Part shown: one piece after another, positions 50,140 to 63,300 of the stretch
Layout of the letters: every line of letters starts with the position of its first letter
How positions within the stretch are numbered: the stretch's first letter is position 1
Source of the DNA: Tamarix chinensis
Taxonomy: Eukaryota; Streptophyta; Magnoliopsida; Caryophyllales; Tamaricaceae
Reading direction: 5' to 3'
Length of the DNA stretch: 64,000 nt
NCBI GenBank assembly: GCA_030549775.1
Contig: CM060171.1
Location: 61,810,360 to 61,874,359, forward strand
The notes under the pieces: generated by a model
What the model was told of the DNA's origin: nothing
The model's input: the letters and a program-made list of their open reading frames with translations, nothing else
The model's database searches: none
Translations under genes and position numbers: made by a program

Positions 50140-51330
50140 TACATGGGTAGTGTGGGTTGCATGCATGAATAAGAGGGAAAATAGGGGAGTATGGGTTACA
50201 TGAAGGTGGTGGAAAAAGGGTCTTGGGTGGTGGGTTGGGGGAGGAGTTGGGGCTGGTAGTTGGGTGTAATAGTGAGGCAAGGTCTAGGTGGTGGCTAGGG
50301 GTTGGAGGGTGGCGGCTCAAGGTGGCGGAGACGGAGGCGGTGGCTGCCAAAAAGTATGTTCAAGAAGGGAGGTAGAAGAGGAAGAAAAGAAAAGAAAGAG
50401 GAGAAAAGGAGGGTTGTAAGGGGCTTTTGTTAGGTTGAGGTAGGGAGGTGTTAGGAGCGATGTCAAGGGGCCGAGGGGTGGCTTTGGTGGTGGTGAAAGA
50501 GGGGGAATGGGTGAAATAAGGTGGCGTGTAGGGAGGAGGGTTGAAAGGAGAAAGAAAGGAAAAGGAGAGGCAGTTGGCCATAGGTGGAGGGTTTAAGGTA
50601 CTAGGGGTGGTGCAGGGAGGATGTAAGGGAGGTAGGGGAGTTGGTGTGTGGTTGATTAGGTGGCAGAGATAGTGTTTAGGGAGGTAAAACAAAAATAAGG
50701 GAGAATAGAAGAAGAAAAGAAAGAGGGATCAGTAGGGGGAAAGAAGGATCAAGGAGGGGAGATATGGAGTAGATGAGAAAAAGAGAAGGAAAAGAAAAAG
50801 AAGATGGAAGGGAGGAGGCAGAGGTGCATCGGGTTAGGTGGGTGAAGGGGGAGGTTGCAGATCAAGCGCAAGGTGGTAGGGAGAAGGAAGGAGAAGGGGA
50901 ACAAAAAAGGCACGTGGGAAGGAGTTGTAGGGGCATTGTATGGTTGAAAATGGAAGAGAAAGGGACAGGGGAGAGAGGGAGAGGTTTTAGGTTGTGCAAG
51001 TGTAGAGGGGGAGTAGTTGCAAGCGAGGTGTAGGTTGGCATGGGGCTCATTTGGCTCAACATGCAGGGAGGAGAAGGAAGAAGACGAAGAAGAAGAAGAG
51101 AAGGAAGGTTAACCAGGAAAGGGAGAAAAAATGGGCAATAGGCCGCTCCCATGAGGGAGAGGGCTGGCCTAACAAGGAGGAAAAAATGAAAAGAAGAAAG
51201 GAAGGGGGAGAGAGTGACGTGGGCTAAGCTATCAAGAAGAATAATGGGTGACCCAAGAAGAAAGGAAGGAAAGAAAGAAAAGGAAAAAGGAATGAAAAAG
51301 GAAAAAGGAAAAGGGGTAAAAGGAAAATAA
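50140..51330 (+). repeat. Purine-rich tract in unit C
   Basis: About 1.2 kb of G/A-rich plus strand (GGTGG, GGAGG, AAGAAG). Open frames on either strand (50114-51152) are composition artefacts. Confidence 0.87.
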
Positions 51331-51616
51331 AATAATTTTTAGAGTTAGGGTTAGGAATTATTTAGTAATTTAATTTATTTAAAATTTAAAGTATTAACTT
51401 AAGAGGAAAATTTTAGTAAAAATATGGGTTTTGGAATTTATTTAAATAAAAAGAGTATGATAAAATAATAAATATTTATTTTAATTTATTAAATAATCCT
51501 ATCTGTTTTTATAAATCAAAAGTCCACAAAATAATTCAATTAATAGTTTAAGATTAAATTATTCCAAATCAGGGTTACTTATTAACTTTCAGGTTTTAAA
51601 ATTTTAGGGTATTACA

Positions 51617-53458
51617 ATAAGTGACTTCACCTACATGATCTAGAATCTCATATAGTCCAAATTACCTTGGGCTAAGCTTTCCCTTTCTACCAAACCTCAT
51701 GATTCCATTGGTGGGATAGACCCTTAAAAGGACTCCGTCACCCACCTTTTAGGGTATTACATAAGTGACTTTCAGGTTTGATTACGTAGCTCTTCTATTA
51801 GTTTTTTGTGACTCTCATCTGGTTCTGAATCAAACGGAAGTGCCTAGTCGTCTCCATAATCATCTCGGGTTCAACCACGAGCATCTCACTAAATTCATTC
51901 CAACATGAGGGACTATGACACATTCCAACTATGGATGTTTAGATAGGGAGAACTCGATCAAGTCCAGACGATCTTCCTAACTTCCCCCATTATCTAGCAC
52001 ACACGCTCAAAGCATGTCTTTTAGAGTTTAAATGGTCCTCCCTATCTAAACATCCATAGTTGGGTTAAAATTCGTATTCATATTCACTTGAGTACCAAAG
52101 ATGGCTTGAAAATCTGCCAAAAGTGTGACAAGAACCTAGAGTCTCAATCAAACACAATGTCCTTAGGTACTCTATGCAGTCTCACCGCATTCTTTATATA
52201 GGCATTGGCTAGTTGCTCTATTTTCAATGTTTCCTTCATCGGTATGAGCATGGCCAACTTAGTCAAATGATCCACAATAATCTAAATGGAATCAAAACCA
52301 CTATGAGTCCTTGAAAGATCAACCCCGAATTCCATTGATATGTTGTCTTACTTACACTTGGGAAATTCAAGTGGTTGCACTAACCCTATTGATCTCTTGT
52401 GCTCAATCTTAACCTTTTACTAGGTTAGACATCGAACAATAAATTCTACCACATCCTGCTTCATGTGAGGCCACCAATATATCTTCTTTAGGCCCTTATA
52501 CATCGTGTCTCCTTTAGGGTGAACAGAGTTAGGAGTGCAATGTCCTTCCTCAAGGTTCGTCCTCTTAATCTCTACAAACCCTTTTGATACACACCATCTA
52601 CGGGGGTATCTGATACTACCATCCTTGTGGATATAGAATCCTTCAACTCTACCTTCTGCAATACCATTTTAAATTCTCTCAAGCTTGACATCACCAAATT
52701 GATTAGCTCAGACCTCCTTGAATATTGAAGGTGTAATGGTGAGTGCACTCAATCTCACCTCTAGACTTTGAATGATGATCAACTCAATCTCCATATTCTA
52801 GATCTATCGGCACAGGTGATCTGATAACATGATCGTTCTCAAGGAATGTGATTTCTTGTGGCTAAGTGCATCTACCACTACATTGACCTTACCCTTATGG
52901 TAGGTCAATTCTAAGTCATAATCCTTGACCAGTTCCAACCATCGTCATTGTCTCAAGTTCAACCCTCACTGGATGAAGATGTACTTGAGGCTCTTATGGT
53001 CATTGTAAAAGTTACACTAAGCTCCATAAAGATAATGTGTCCAGATCTTAAGGGTGAACACAATTACAGCAAGCTCTAAGTCATGCGTCAGGTAGTTCTA
53101 TTTATGTAGCTTTAGTTGTCACGAGGCATAAATGGCCATGTTGCATCAACAAGTAACCCAGTCCATGCTTGGAAGCATTATTATACACTTCAAAACCATC
53201 AGACTCACTTAGCAATGTGATCGCTAGGGCTGAATTTAAATGCCTCTTCAACTCCTCAAAGACTTCACTACACTTCTCATTCCACTAAGAACATGTATCC
53301 TTCTTCAACATTTGAATCGACGGTCAAACAATCTTGGAAAAGCCTACCACGAACCAACGGTAGTAACCGGCTAAACCTAGAAAACTTTGATAGAAATTGG
53401 CCATGGACACTCAGAGACAACTTAAATAGTAGCAGGATCCACTACCACTCCATCCTTA
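51617..53458 (-). pseudogene. Chromovirus RNase H and integrase
   Basis: Minus strand. RNase H traces lie at about 53450-52850. The integrase zinc-binding domain has YKGLKKIYWWPHMKQDV ending in FIVRCLT (about 52490-52430). The core has VDLSRTHSGFDSIWIIVDHL then LAMLIPMKETLKIEQLANAY and VPKDIVFD (about 52330-52150), followed by LEDMLRACVL-like sequence (about 52020). The frame then approaches the C-terminal barrel, where LTR C cuts it at 51621. Stops occur, for example at cysteine positions of the zinc finger. A 26-bp perfect inverted repeat lies inside (51925-51950 and 52038-52063). Confidence 0.88.
51925..52063. repeat. 26-bp perfect inverted repeat inside integrase
   Basis: 51925-51950 (CCAACTATGGATG...) is the exact reverse complement of 52038-52063, with an 87-bp spacer. 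Each arm sits where different conserved integrase codons are expected. Confidence 0.93.
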
Positions 53459-53909
53459 TAGTGCGTTTGGATTGGGGTGAAAGGAGGTTAACGGAGGTGG
53501 ATCAATTGATTCGTCCTTTTTAGGTATCATTTATAATAACTCTACTTGTGTGAATCAAAGTTAATATTTCACCTCCATTCACCTCAATTAACCACATTTT
53601 TATTAACCTCTAATTTTGAGGGTAACTGAGGTGAAGGTGAAAGAATAAGTAAATTTTTGATCTGGTAGGACCAAAATACCCCTCAATAGGACTTATCTAT
53701 TTAATACAAGGATATAAATGTCATTTGTTTTATTTTTTTTAACCTTCATTCACCTCAATCTAAATGAAAATTTTAAAACATTAACCTAAATTCACTCAGG
53801 TTAGGTTAATATCATCCAAATAGTATTTTAAAACATTCACCCCGATTTACCTCCATTCCCTTCACCTAGGTTATTTTTTAATATTTACCCTAATTCAAAT
53901 GGACCATTA
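53456..53909. mobile_element. Tourist/PIF-Harbinger-like MITE (448 bp)
   Basis: The element is 53459-53906. The left tip is TAGTGCGTTTGGATTGGGGT; the right tip, reverse-complemented, is TGGTCCATTTGAATTAGGGT. These match at 15 of 20 positions. TTA occurs on both sides (53456-53458, 53907-53909), as expected for PIF/Harbinger. It has no coding sequence. It interrupts the chromovirus pol between RT and RNase H. Confidence 0.78.
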
Positions 53910-56258
53910 GAGATCACATGACCAAGGAAGGCCACTTAGCCTAACTAGAATTCATAATTTAAAATTTTAGCATACAATTGGTGTGATCTCAGCAAGGTTA
54001 AAGTTTGCCTCAAATACTACTCATACATCTCTTGATCACTAGAGTAGATGAGAATGTTGTCGATAAACACCACAATGAACTGATCTAAGAAAGGATAGAA
54101 GATCTAGTTCATTAGGGACATGAAAGTTGATGGTGCATTAGTGAGTCCAAAGGGCATTATTGTGAACTCATAATGGCTATACCTTATCTAAAAACTAGTC
54201 TTAGGAATGCCTTGTTCTGCTACAATCAGTTGATGATAGCCTAACCGAAGATCAATCTTGGAGAGCAACTTGGCACCTTTGAGTTAATCAAACAAGTCAT
54301 CGATCAATGGATAACTTTTATTCACCATCAATTGGTTTAAGCCATAGTGGTCGATGCATAACCTCAAGCTCCCATCCTTCTTTCTTAATAATAGAACTAT
54401 CGCTCCCCAAAATGATATGCTTAGTTAGATATAACCCTTCTCCAAAACGTCTTCCAACTGAGCCTTGGGTTCTTTCATTTTTGTAGGTGCCAGATGGTAT
54501 GGAGCCTTAGATTCTATTCTTGGTAGCACATCCATGATGATCTCAAATTGTTGAAATGGTGGCATTCTTGGGATCTCCTTTAAGAATATACTAGGAAATT
54601 CATGGACCACCATCGCCATCTACTCTAATGGTGTCTCAGTTGCTTCAGTGTTTCTAACACTACACAGATAGAGTGGATATCTCTTATGTACTAGGTTACC
54701 CAATGCGATCACCGGCATAATCCTTGTAGAGGGATTAGGTTCACACATCTAGTATGAAACCCTAATACCCTTTGGTCCATGTAGAACCACATGTTCTTAT
54801 ACGTAATCGATCAGCACTCGGTACTTCCCCAGCATATCCATCCCTAAAATTATGTCAAAATCAAGTAACTCAAGCTCTATGAGGTCCAATGAAAATTCTA
54901 TTCCTCCCACTACCAGTATAATTCCTTTATATAACCTAGAGCATGCAATCCTATCCCCCAAAGGCAACACAAACAAGTATAAATACTACTTGAAAGAGAT
55001 AAGGTAGATCTAGCTACAAATGTAGATGCCACAAAAGTGTGATGCACTAGAATCAAATAGCACACAAGTATAAATAATAGAGATTATAAGCATACTGGTC
55101 ACCACACTGGCTAAGCATTTTGCCTCCACCTAACTCATCATGTTATGTTGTCCTACTGATGAAACTCCTAGGGTGCTAGTTTATTGATGCCCTTGCTATA
55201 AAGGACAAGACCTCGAACCTCTAGGCTAACTATCTTGGTAATCGGCACTAGCTAGCGATGGAGGAACTCTCTGTATGTGTGGTTGTGGATGTTAGATAGG
55301 CCTTATGCTCTAAGCTCTAGTGTAACTCCTCTAAATGTTCCTATTTCCCACTCGTCACTCATATGCCCTGTGTTGCATCATACTACATTCATGGTATGTC
55401 ACCTTGTTATCTCTACAATCAACCCCTCAGTGATATGTTCCACATCTCTTGTAGTGGTAGTGACTCTCCTTGACATGACCCAAAGACAACTTTCTAGATC
55501 AAGGTATTAAACCAATTCTCTAGCTAAATGTAGGCAAAAAGCTACCAACCAAAAAGGCCTTCTTCTAGTCATGAGGATGTTGGTGATCCTCAAACTTCCT
55601 TTTTCTCCCTAACAGAGTATTCCAGGCCTCAATGACTCGAGATGCCTCCAAGGCTTGCTTATACATCCCTACCATATCTGGTAGAGTGAATCCCACCAAC
55701 AGCTCCTCATATTGTATCCCTATTCCAATCTTAAAATGATGAAAATGTATCACCTCATTAGCCCATACCTCCTAGACAAACTGGACCAAGTTCATGAAGC
55801 GAGTATAATACTCCTTGATGGACATGTCCCTACTAAAGCACCATAAACTCATTGTAATTCTTCATGTGTAGGTGAGTCAAATAGAAATGGGCTTGTAGCA
55901 CCTTCAATAACGATTCCCATCCCATAGGTTCTCCACCCCTATATTGGATACTCCTCCATCATGCTTCCACCATTCCTCTTAGATACTATGCTCCCACATC
56001 TATCCTCCAGTCTCTAAGGCAACTACAAGTGGTGAAACTCCTCCCTATGTTTTGGACCCATCATTCCACGATGTTGGGGTCCTCCTGGACCTCAAAGATT
56101 GGTAGGTGATGATGCCTAACCCTTCTAAGCCAATCCTTTGAAGCTAGTGTAGCTACTAGCACTGATGGAGGTTAAGGTGCTTGGATCAAGCCCTCCATAT
56201 AAGCTCATACGGTCTCCATAAATGCCTCAATGCACTCATAGCGGCAGTTAGTAGACAT
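53910..56258 (-). pseudogene. Chromovirus gag, protease and reverse transcriptase
   Basis: Minus strand from an ATG at 56258 (MSTNCRYECIEAFMETV). Gag includes LEASRVIEAWNTLLGRKRKF (about 55660-55600) and a degenerate zinc knuckle, KRCGTYH-GVDCRDN (about 55450-55400). The protease shows VLFDSSASHF (about 55075-55045), with Ser where DSGA normally has Gly. RT has HEFPSIFLKEIPRMPP (about 54610), PYHLAPTKMKEPKAQLEDVL and a catalytic block FIDNILIYSS (about 54080-54050), in which the second Asp of FIDD is Asn. Stops are scattered. Both catalytic changes and the stops show it is dead. Confidence 0.86.
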
Positions 56259-56633
56259 CACATCCTAAAAACTAAAAGAAATTAAGGATATAATTCTATT
56301 TACTAAGTACTATGAAATGCACAGCAATAATCACAAAGCTATCTATAGCACATTCCCAACCTCACTCTCCCTCAGGACATTCCAGATTTGAAAATAATTG
56401 ATGTTTTCTAGAAAATCAAATAAAAAGATTTCAAATCAAGACCTATACTGTCTTGTGGTAATAGCTTAAAATTTATTTTAGAAGGTAAGGTATTTTTAGT
56501 AAAAAGCTTTGATAAAACTTAGGGTATCAGCCAACTTATTTCTTTAAAAGCAGTGCAATTTTGTAAAAACGCTCTAATACCATCCTATGGTATCACCTTA
56601 ATAATTCTTAAAAGTGGAAAGTCTTTTAAGAAA
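56259..56633 (-). other. Chromovirus 5' leader
   Basis: Non-coding sequence between the primer-binding site and the gag ATG on the minus strand. No other feature was seen. Confidence 0.6.
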
Positions 56634-56646
56634 GGCTCTGATACCA
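56634..56646 (-). other. Primer-binding site, initiator tRNA-Met type (chromovirus)
   Basis: The plus strand GGCTCTGATACCA is the reverse complement of TGGTATCAGAGCC. It lies three bases from the LTR at 56650. It fixes this LTR as the 5' LTR of a minus-strand element. Confidence 0.93.
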
Positions 56647-59001
56647 ACCTGTAATAACCCCATTTTTCACTTACAAAAAAAAATTATTTAAAACATTATG
56701 GAAGCTAAAAACACACCTAAGAAAACTAAGGTATTACCATTATACATGATATAAGTTAAAAGCCTACCCCATATCATATATAAGGCTAAAACCAACCAAA
56801 CATATAAAACAAGAAAGTAAGCAAATAAATATTACATAAACAAATTTAAAGATCTTTTATGACGAAGGACCTTAACGGTTCCTGACCAAAACCTTACTAA
56901 ACACTTATGGATAAAGTATAGGGCTACAATAAAATGACTTAGGGTATGACATCTAATTTAAAATCTTGGTCTGCTACAGACCCCACCGAAAATGTCTGGG
57001 TGTCCCTGCTCTCAAGCCCCAACCTAATCGAGGTAGGACCTCTACTAGCCATCCCCAAAGGCCTACACATGACCCATTGCTCATGGGAATGAGTAGGTGA
57101 CTGAACGAACGAGTACATAAGTACGCTACATACTAAGTAAGTCAAGTTACTCTCTCAATGTAAACACAAGTATAGAAATTCTACCATACATGAATATAAT
57201 ACATAACATGCATCATCATAAGGCCATCTATATATAAAGGTAAGAATACATCAGGACATGTTGTCATGCATAACTCCAACAAAGCAGATTATACCATGAT
57301 TGGTTTCACATTATCATCATATAGGTTCTCACACATATAATAGAAGTTAAATTTCAATCAACACTAGGGTTTATCTCTAATTAATCAATCCTTTAGACTA
57401 TACTATTTTCATATTCACATATGATATAGGTCAATCATTGAGTCAATATTCAATTTAATAACAAATTAATCATTTAGGTCATTATCTAAGTGTGCAATCA
57501 ACTTTTATTCCTTTTCGGTCATTCATACCATTACCTCCATCCTTATCCATTTATTAACCATTAACTTAGTTATCATTTTTATTTTATCATTCAATTACTT
57601 ATCATCCATATTTTATTATTATCAAGCTATGGACTGTGCACCACCCTATGGTCTCACATACCATGGAAGCTTATCTAAATAAGGGACATAAAGTTCAGAC
57701 CAAAGCCAATCACCAAGAGAACATAAGTTTAAGCCAAATTCAATCACCAAAATTGAAATAAGTCCAGGACAAATCCAACTACCGAGGTAATCAAACCCTT
57801 TAGTATCAATACCCCCTAGTACATCATTAGTTTATAGAATTAGTAAGGCACTAGGACTTCTCATATACCTACCCAAAGGCACCAAAAACGCTTGAAGGCA
57901 GACTAACCCCATGTAGCCAATTGAGGATTGAGTAACTCAAACCTATGCCTAACTCAATTGTCTTTTGTTTTATGTGATTAATATTTTGTTCATTAGGATG
58001 AATGATCATACAAGGTCCATAAGCAAGCAAGACAATTTCCATATTTATTCCATATCAATCCATTTTCTTTCCATTTTTCCAACCATGCAGGTTTTCATGT
58101 ATCCTTGCACCATATTACTCGTACTCATCTTATTATTTTGTTCAAGTCCATGCTGAGTTTCATTCCTCCTTTCTCAATATCATAACTTATCATAAGTGAA
58201 ATACCCATTTAGCCTTTATATTACTCATAGAGTATATCATAAATTATGATCCATTTTAATCCTTTCATTAGGCCAACCATCCATGATAAAATCTATATTT
58301 TATCCCATTAAGGATTATATATAATCCAAAACATAGCCTCAAAGCATAACCAAATCAAAAGGAAATAAACCATACAAACCAAATAAACCATTAGATCAGC
58401 CTTACCCAACCAGTTGATCGGTTGAATCAACTAGTAGATCGATTTGGGTCGACCAATCAATTAGTTTGACTCAACCAGACCAAGCTTCCCCTCAAAATTG
58501 TCGATTGGTTTAGGCAAACAAATCAAATGTTCATAAAATAGTCAATAGGTTCTGCCAAACTAGTGGAAGGGTTACAAAAGAGAATAAGACTAAGGTCTCT
58601 ATGGGATTACTAGTCTATGGGTTGGGTCAACCTGTTGACTATTCTAGGAACTAGTTGATTGGTTTGATCTAACCATTCAATTGGTTTGCCCTAACACAGC
58701 ACCAAAACATTAAATTTTATGTATATTCTTACATATAAATCATCCCTAACCACATTAAAAATATTTATAGTCTAGCACATTTTCAATTGAATTAACTTAC
58801 ATTCCCCAACATGGAATCATCATATCCTATTTTCACCAAATTTCATGCTTTTTACTCAAATAATGTAATATGACCATCTAAACCACTTATACAAACTATA
58901 TTCATTCATGCTAACATGCATAAATCAACGTAAGGTAACACATAACATATGGGAATACTCACAAAACATTTTAGAACTAAGAATCACTTACTTGACGCAG
59001 G

Positions 59002-59025
59002 CAAAATCCCTTTTTAAAACCACAA
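59002..59025. repeat. LINE target duplication (left, 24 bp)
   Basis: Starts CAAAATCCCTTTTT and ends CCACAA. The partner at 63780-63802 starts CAAAATCCCTTTT and ends CTACAA, with a few differences. The intact 3' LTR (about 45206) shows the uninterrupted sequence. Confidence 0.88.
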
Positions 59026-59039
59026 GCATGCTTGGAAAA

Positions 59040-60330
59040 CAACGCACCGCACACGCGACCACCCTCATCCTTGCGATGGGGAAGACTCAAAGGAAGAAGA
59101 CATGGCATGTTGGTGGTTCAGCTGGTAAGGATCGACCACTACCAACGGACACACGGGTAAATAACCTATGTGATGTTGATGAACATTTTGATCAGGACAT
59201 TAATTTGAATTCTCGAAAAGGAATTTCTTCTCATCCATTGCTTGAGAAATCGGAGAAAAGAGGTGAATCAAATGGTGCTTTGATCAAACCCTTGGCGACA
59301 TAGAAAAACAAGAAAACCATAGACTCAACTCCGATTGTTTACAATTCCAATATAGACAATTCGAATCAACCATCTCAAACTAAATTTGAGATCAAGCCCT
59401 CCAAAAGTTGGGAGGACATTTTAATCAAAAATCGTAGGGAGGAAGGAGTCCTGAATCTTTCTTTCTCTCCCCCTATGATTGTAAATGGTAGTAGGATATC
59501 AACCTTCTCATCCTCAAATGGTCAGATATGTAAACGAAAACTAGACTAAAATTTTGATCATCCCTCAAATTTACTTGCATGACCATGGCTTCTTTCTCTT
59601 TAGATTTGATAATGAAGCTGATTATCAATCTATCTTGAGAATGCCCTACTGGTGCTATGGTGTTCGGCCATTGCTTAAAAATAAATGGAATCCAAATGAA
59701 TCTTTTGACAATGCTGAATGGAGGAAAATGCCTTTATGGATCACTCTCCCTGGACTCCCTGTAACTCAATGGTTTGAAGATTCCCTCAGTAGAATTGGTA
59801 GTTGCATGGGAGTTCCAATATGTGCTGATATGGTTATAGCCACAAAGTTAAGAGTTTCCTTCCCTAGATTGCTTATAGAGGCGGATGTGAGCCTCCCCAT
59901 CATTGAACATATTCAGATTGCTTTGCCTAATGGAAATGTGAGACGCCAATCTATTCACTATGAATGGAGGCCAAAATGTTTCTCAAAAGGTGATAGAGTT
60001 AGCCATGACTAGAATGCTCATTTACCTAAGGCAATGCCAGAAAGTTTGTCAAGTGAAGAAGCAAAATCGATCTCAAGAGCAGCAAGTAAACTCAGAAAGT
60101 GGAAGTAAACCTGATCAGGGTTAATCTAGTGAAATGACCTAGCCAAACATGGAAGTGAATGTAGGACAAACTTCTAGTTATAATGATGATGATATTGTAG
60201 CCATGTGTGACCCTGCACATGCAAAGAAATACTTAAATAAAATTGAGACAAAGAAGGGAAAGGAGATTCTCAGTGAGCCTAGAGGGGATAGTAGACATAA
60301 TGATACTATACCCTTGCTTCCATTCAAATG
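59040..60330 (+). pseudogene. LINE ORF1 (DUF4283-type RNA-binding protein), broken
   Basis: The central frame 59554-60012 has the DUF4283 pattern: GFFLFRFDNEADYQSILRMP, then YWCYGVRPLLKNKWNP, WRKMPLWITLPGLP, VSFPRLLIEADVSLPI. It ends HYEWRPKCFSKGD, where a CCHC knuckle normally starts but key Cys are missing. Upstream frames (from about 59040) and the downstream frame (60149-60331) are joined only through stops. In plant L1 elements ORF1 binds the element RNA. Confidence 0.85.
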
Positions 60331-63300
60331 AATCTTGCTATGTGGAATGTTAGGGGTTTAAATAGACCCTTGAAGCAGAAGTTGGTTAGTAGGTGTATTA
60401 AGTATAATAATTTTCATATTAATTGTTTATTAGAGACTCGTGTGAAAGAAAAGAATATGCTTACTATGTTAAAAAGCTTTGATAATCAATTCTCTATCAT
60501 TCACCACTATTCTGCCCATTATAATGGTAGGATCTAGATCCTTTGGAGAGCTGATATTTTGAATATACAAGTTCTTGATGTTTTTGATCAGGTTATCCAT
60601 TGTCATGTTGAATTGCCTGAGGGAAACCATTATCATCTCTCTATAGTCTATACTCACAATAACAAAGGAGCTAGGAAATGTTTGTGGTCTTAGCTCATTA
60701 ATTTCCATTATGTGAAAAAAAGGATCTTAGTTATTGGGGACTTTAATGTCATTCTCTTAGGCCAGGAAAAATCAGGTGGTAATATTCATGGTGTAGATAT
60801 TGATGATTTTGAAGACTGCTTGTGTTCTTATGGCTTAGGGGAGCTTCAAACTTTTGGTCTTGCATTTACTTGGTTTAATCACCAGTTAGGCCATGTAAGA
60901 GTTTTTTGTAAGCTTGATAGAGCTCTTGGTGACAAAGAATGGTTTGAGCATTTTAATAATGTCTAGGTTGAGGTTGTTGAGGATTGCATATTTGATCATT
61001 GCAGACTTTAATTACGGGATCATCATTTTGATAACATTGGGGAAAAACCTTTTAAGTTTTTCAACTTCTGGACTTTTTCTCCCCATTTCTTGCATTGTGT
61101 GGCTCAGAACTAGAATCGCCCAAATCAAGGATCCAAGTAGTATAAGTTGGTTGCAAAGCTTAAATATCTTAAAAAGGTATTAAAACAGTTCAACTCTGAG
61201 CATTTTGGTAACCTACACAAGAAGGTGAGCTAGGAAAGAGAAGATTGGCTTAAATGTTACCATGCCCTCTAATCTTCCCCTACAGATGAGGACTTGCAAA
61301 TTTAAGAGAATATTCTGAGAAGCAAAGGGTGGCAACAAGTTAAAGTTGAAGAGCATTTCTTGCAGCAGAAAGCTAGGATCCAATATACCAAGTTGGGGGA
61401 TGGAAACAATGTTTTTTTCCATGCAAAAATTAATGAGAGGAGGAGGTTTAATAATTTTGTTGCCCTATATGATAACACAGGGACTAAGCTTACTTCTCAG
61501 CTAGAGATTAGTAATGAGATCCATAATTTCTACATAAACTGACTGGGATCTTTAGCACCGTCCTTGAAATGATTCACCCTGATATTATTAATCATGGAAC
61601 TATTCAGAATAATAACCAGAGAGATTCTTTATCAAAATAGGTCACTGATAATGAGATCAAAGAAACTGTTTATAGGATGGGGGATAACAAAGATCCTATC
61701 CCTGATGGATTTAATGCTCATTTCTACAAATCTACTTGGTCCATTATGGGAGGGGATGTCATAGAAGCTGTGAAGCATTTTGGGATACTAGATACTAGCT
61801 AAAATCTTTGAACAATACCTCTCTGCACCTTATTCCAAAAAGATCTTCCCCTACTACCATGAACGACTATAAACCTACTTCTTGTTGCAATGTTGTCTAC
61901 AAAATTATTTCTTCATTTCTTACTAAGCGTTTGCAGGCCATTATTCCCTCTCTAGTCCATGGTTCCCATAATGCTTTTGTTGAAGGGAGGTGGATTGGTG
62001 AAAGTGTCTTATTGGCTCAAGAGCTTCTCAGGAAATACAATAGGATTCTCATTAGCCTTAGAATGATGTTAAAAGTGGACTTAAGGAAATCTTATGACAC
62101 TATGGAATGGAGTTTCATCAAGCACCTTCTTTATGCTCTTCATTTTCCCTTTCATTTTACTCAAATGATTAAACAATGTGTTTCAACCACTCAATTCTCC
62201 ATTGTTTTGAATGGCAAGCTTTGTAAACCCTTCAAGGGTGGTCAAGTACTAAGACAAGGTGATCCCTTGTCTCCTTATCTTTTTGTACTGACTATGGAGT
62301 ATCTCTCTTTCCTGTTACAGTATTTATGGGATGATAAATTTTTTAAAGGGCACCTTGATTGTAAAGTTGCAAAAATAATCAACCTCGGTTTTGCTTATGA
62401 TCTTTTGATTTTCTGTAAAAGGCCACCTCAAGTCCATAGATCTAATCAAGGGAATTTTGAAGACCTTCTACCTCACCTCAGGTCTCCAAGAAAATCCAGA
62501 GAAAAGTAGTGTATTTTTTGGTCAAGTAAATGAGAATACAAAATCTCAGATCCTGCAGCTGTTGGATTTTAGAGAAGGAACTTTCCCTGTTAGATATTTA
62601 GGCATTCCACTCAATCCAAGATCTCTCAAGATTACCCATTACTAGCCTCTGATTGATAGAATTATACAAAATTTTAAATCCTAGACTGTCAAACACCTGA
62701 GTTTTGCTAGGAAAATTCAATTACTCCATTCTGTTATATTTGGTATTAAAAACTTTTGGATGAAAATGTTTTTCTTACCTAAAGCTATAATTCACCAGCT
62801 TGATAGCCTTTGTAGAGATTTTCTTTGGAACAATATGGATCCCCAGAGGAATAAAGCACCTATTGCTTGGTCAAAAATTTTTGTTCCTAAAGAAGAAGGT
62901 AGCCTGGGTTTCAAGCAGCTCATCCACTAGAACTTAGCCTGTATGGCTAAATATCTTTGGAAGCTCATTGAATCTAAAGAAAGCTTATAGGTTAAGTGGA
63001 TGCATGAAAGATATATCAGAGGAAGTGATGTTCGGTAGGTGAAGGAGAAAGTTGATTTTTCTTGGACTTACAAACAGTTGTTAAGAGTCAGAGATAAAAT
63101 TAGAACATACTATACAAAGTGTTGCATCTCTAGGAGAGTAAGCACTAAAATGGTGTAACAGATTATCAGAATTACTATGCCAAAGGTTGAGTGGAAGTCA
63201 TTTTTATGGAATCACAGTGGCCTGGAAAAGCACAAATTCTTTACTTGGCTGCTGTGTCACGATGCCCTCCCCCTTAAATCAAAATTGTCTAACTGGGGGT

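Larger units (their letters stand above)
46742..51616. mobile_element. Very long LTR-like unit C (4.9 kb, solo LTR)
   Basis: Starts TGTAACACCTCCAAATTT and ends AATTTTAGGGTATTACA, flanked by perfect 5-bp ATAAG copies. It splits the chromovirus integrase reading, which resumes correctly on both sides. It is collinear with units A and B (short remnant of the minisatellite, AATTACC array, purine tract), plus one 320-bp MITE. With TG...CA tips, a 5-bp duplication and no internal domain, it is best explained as a solo LTR left after LTR-LTR recombination. Confidence 0.87.
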
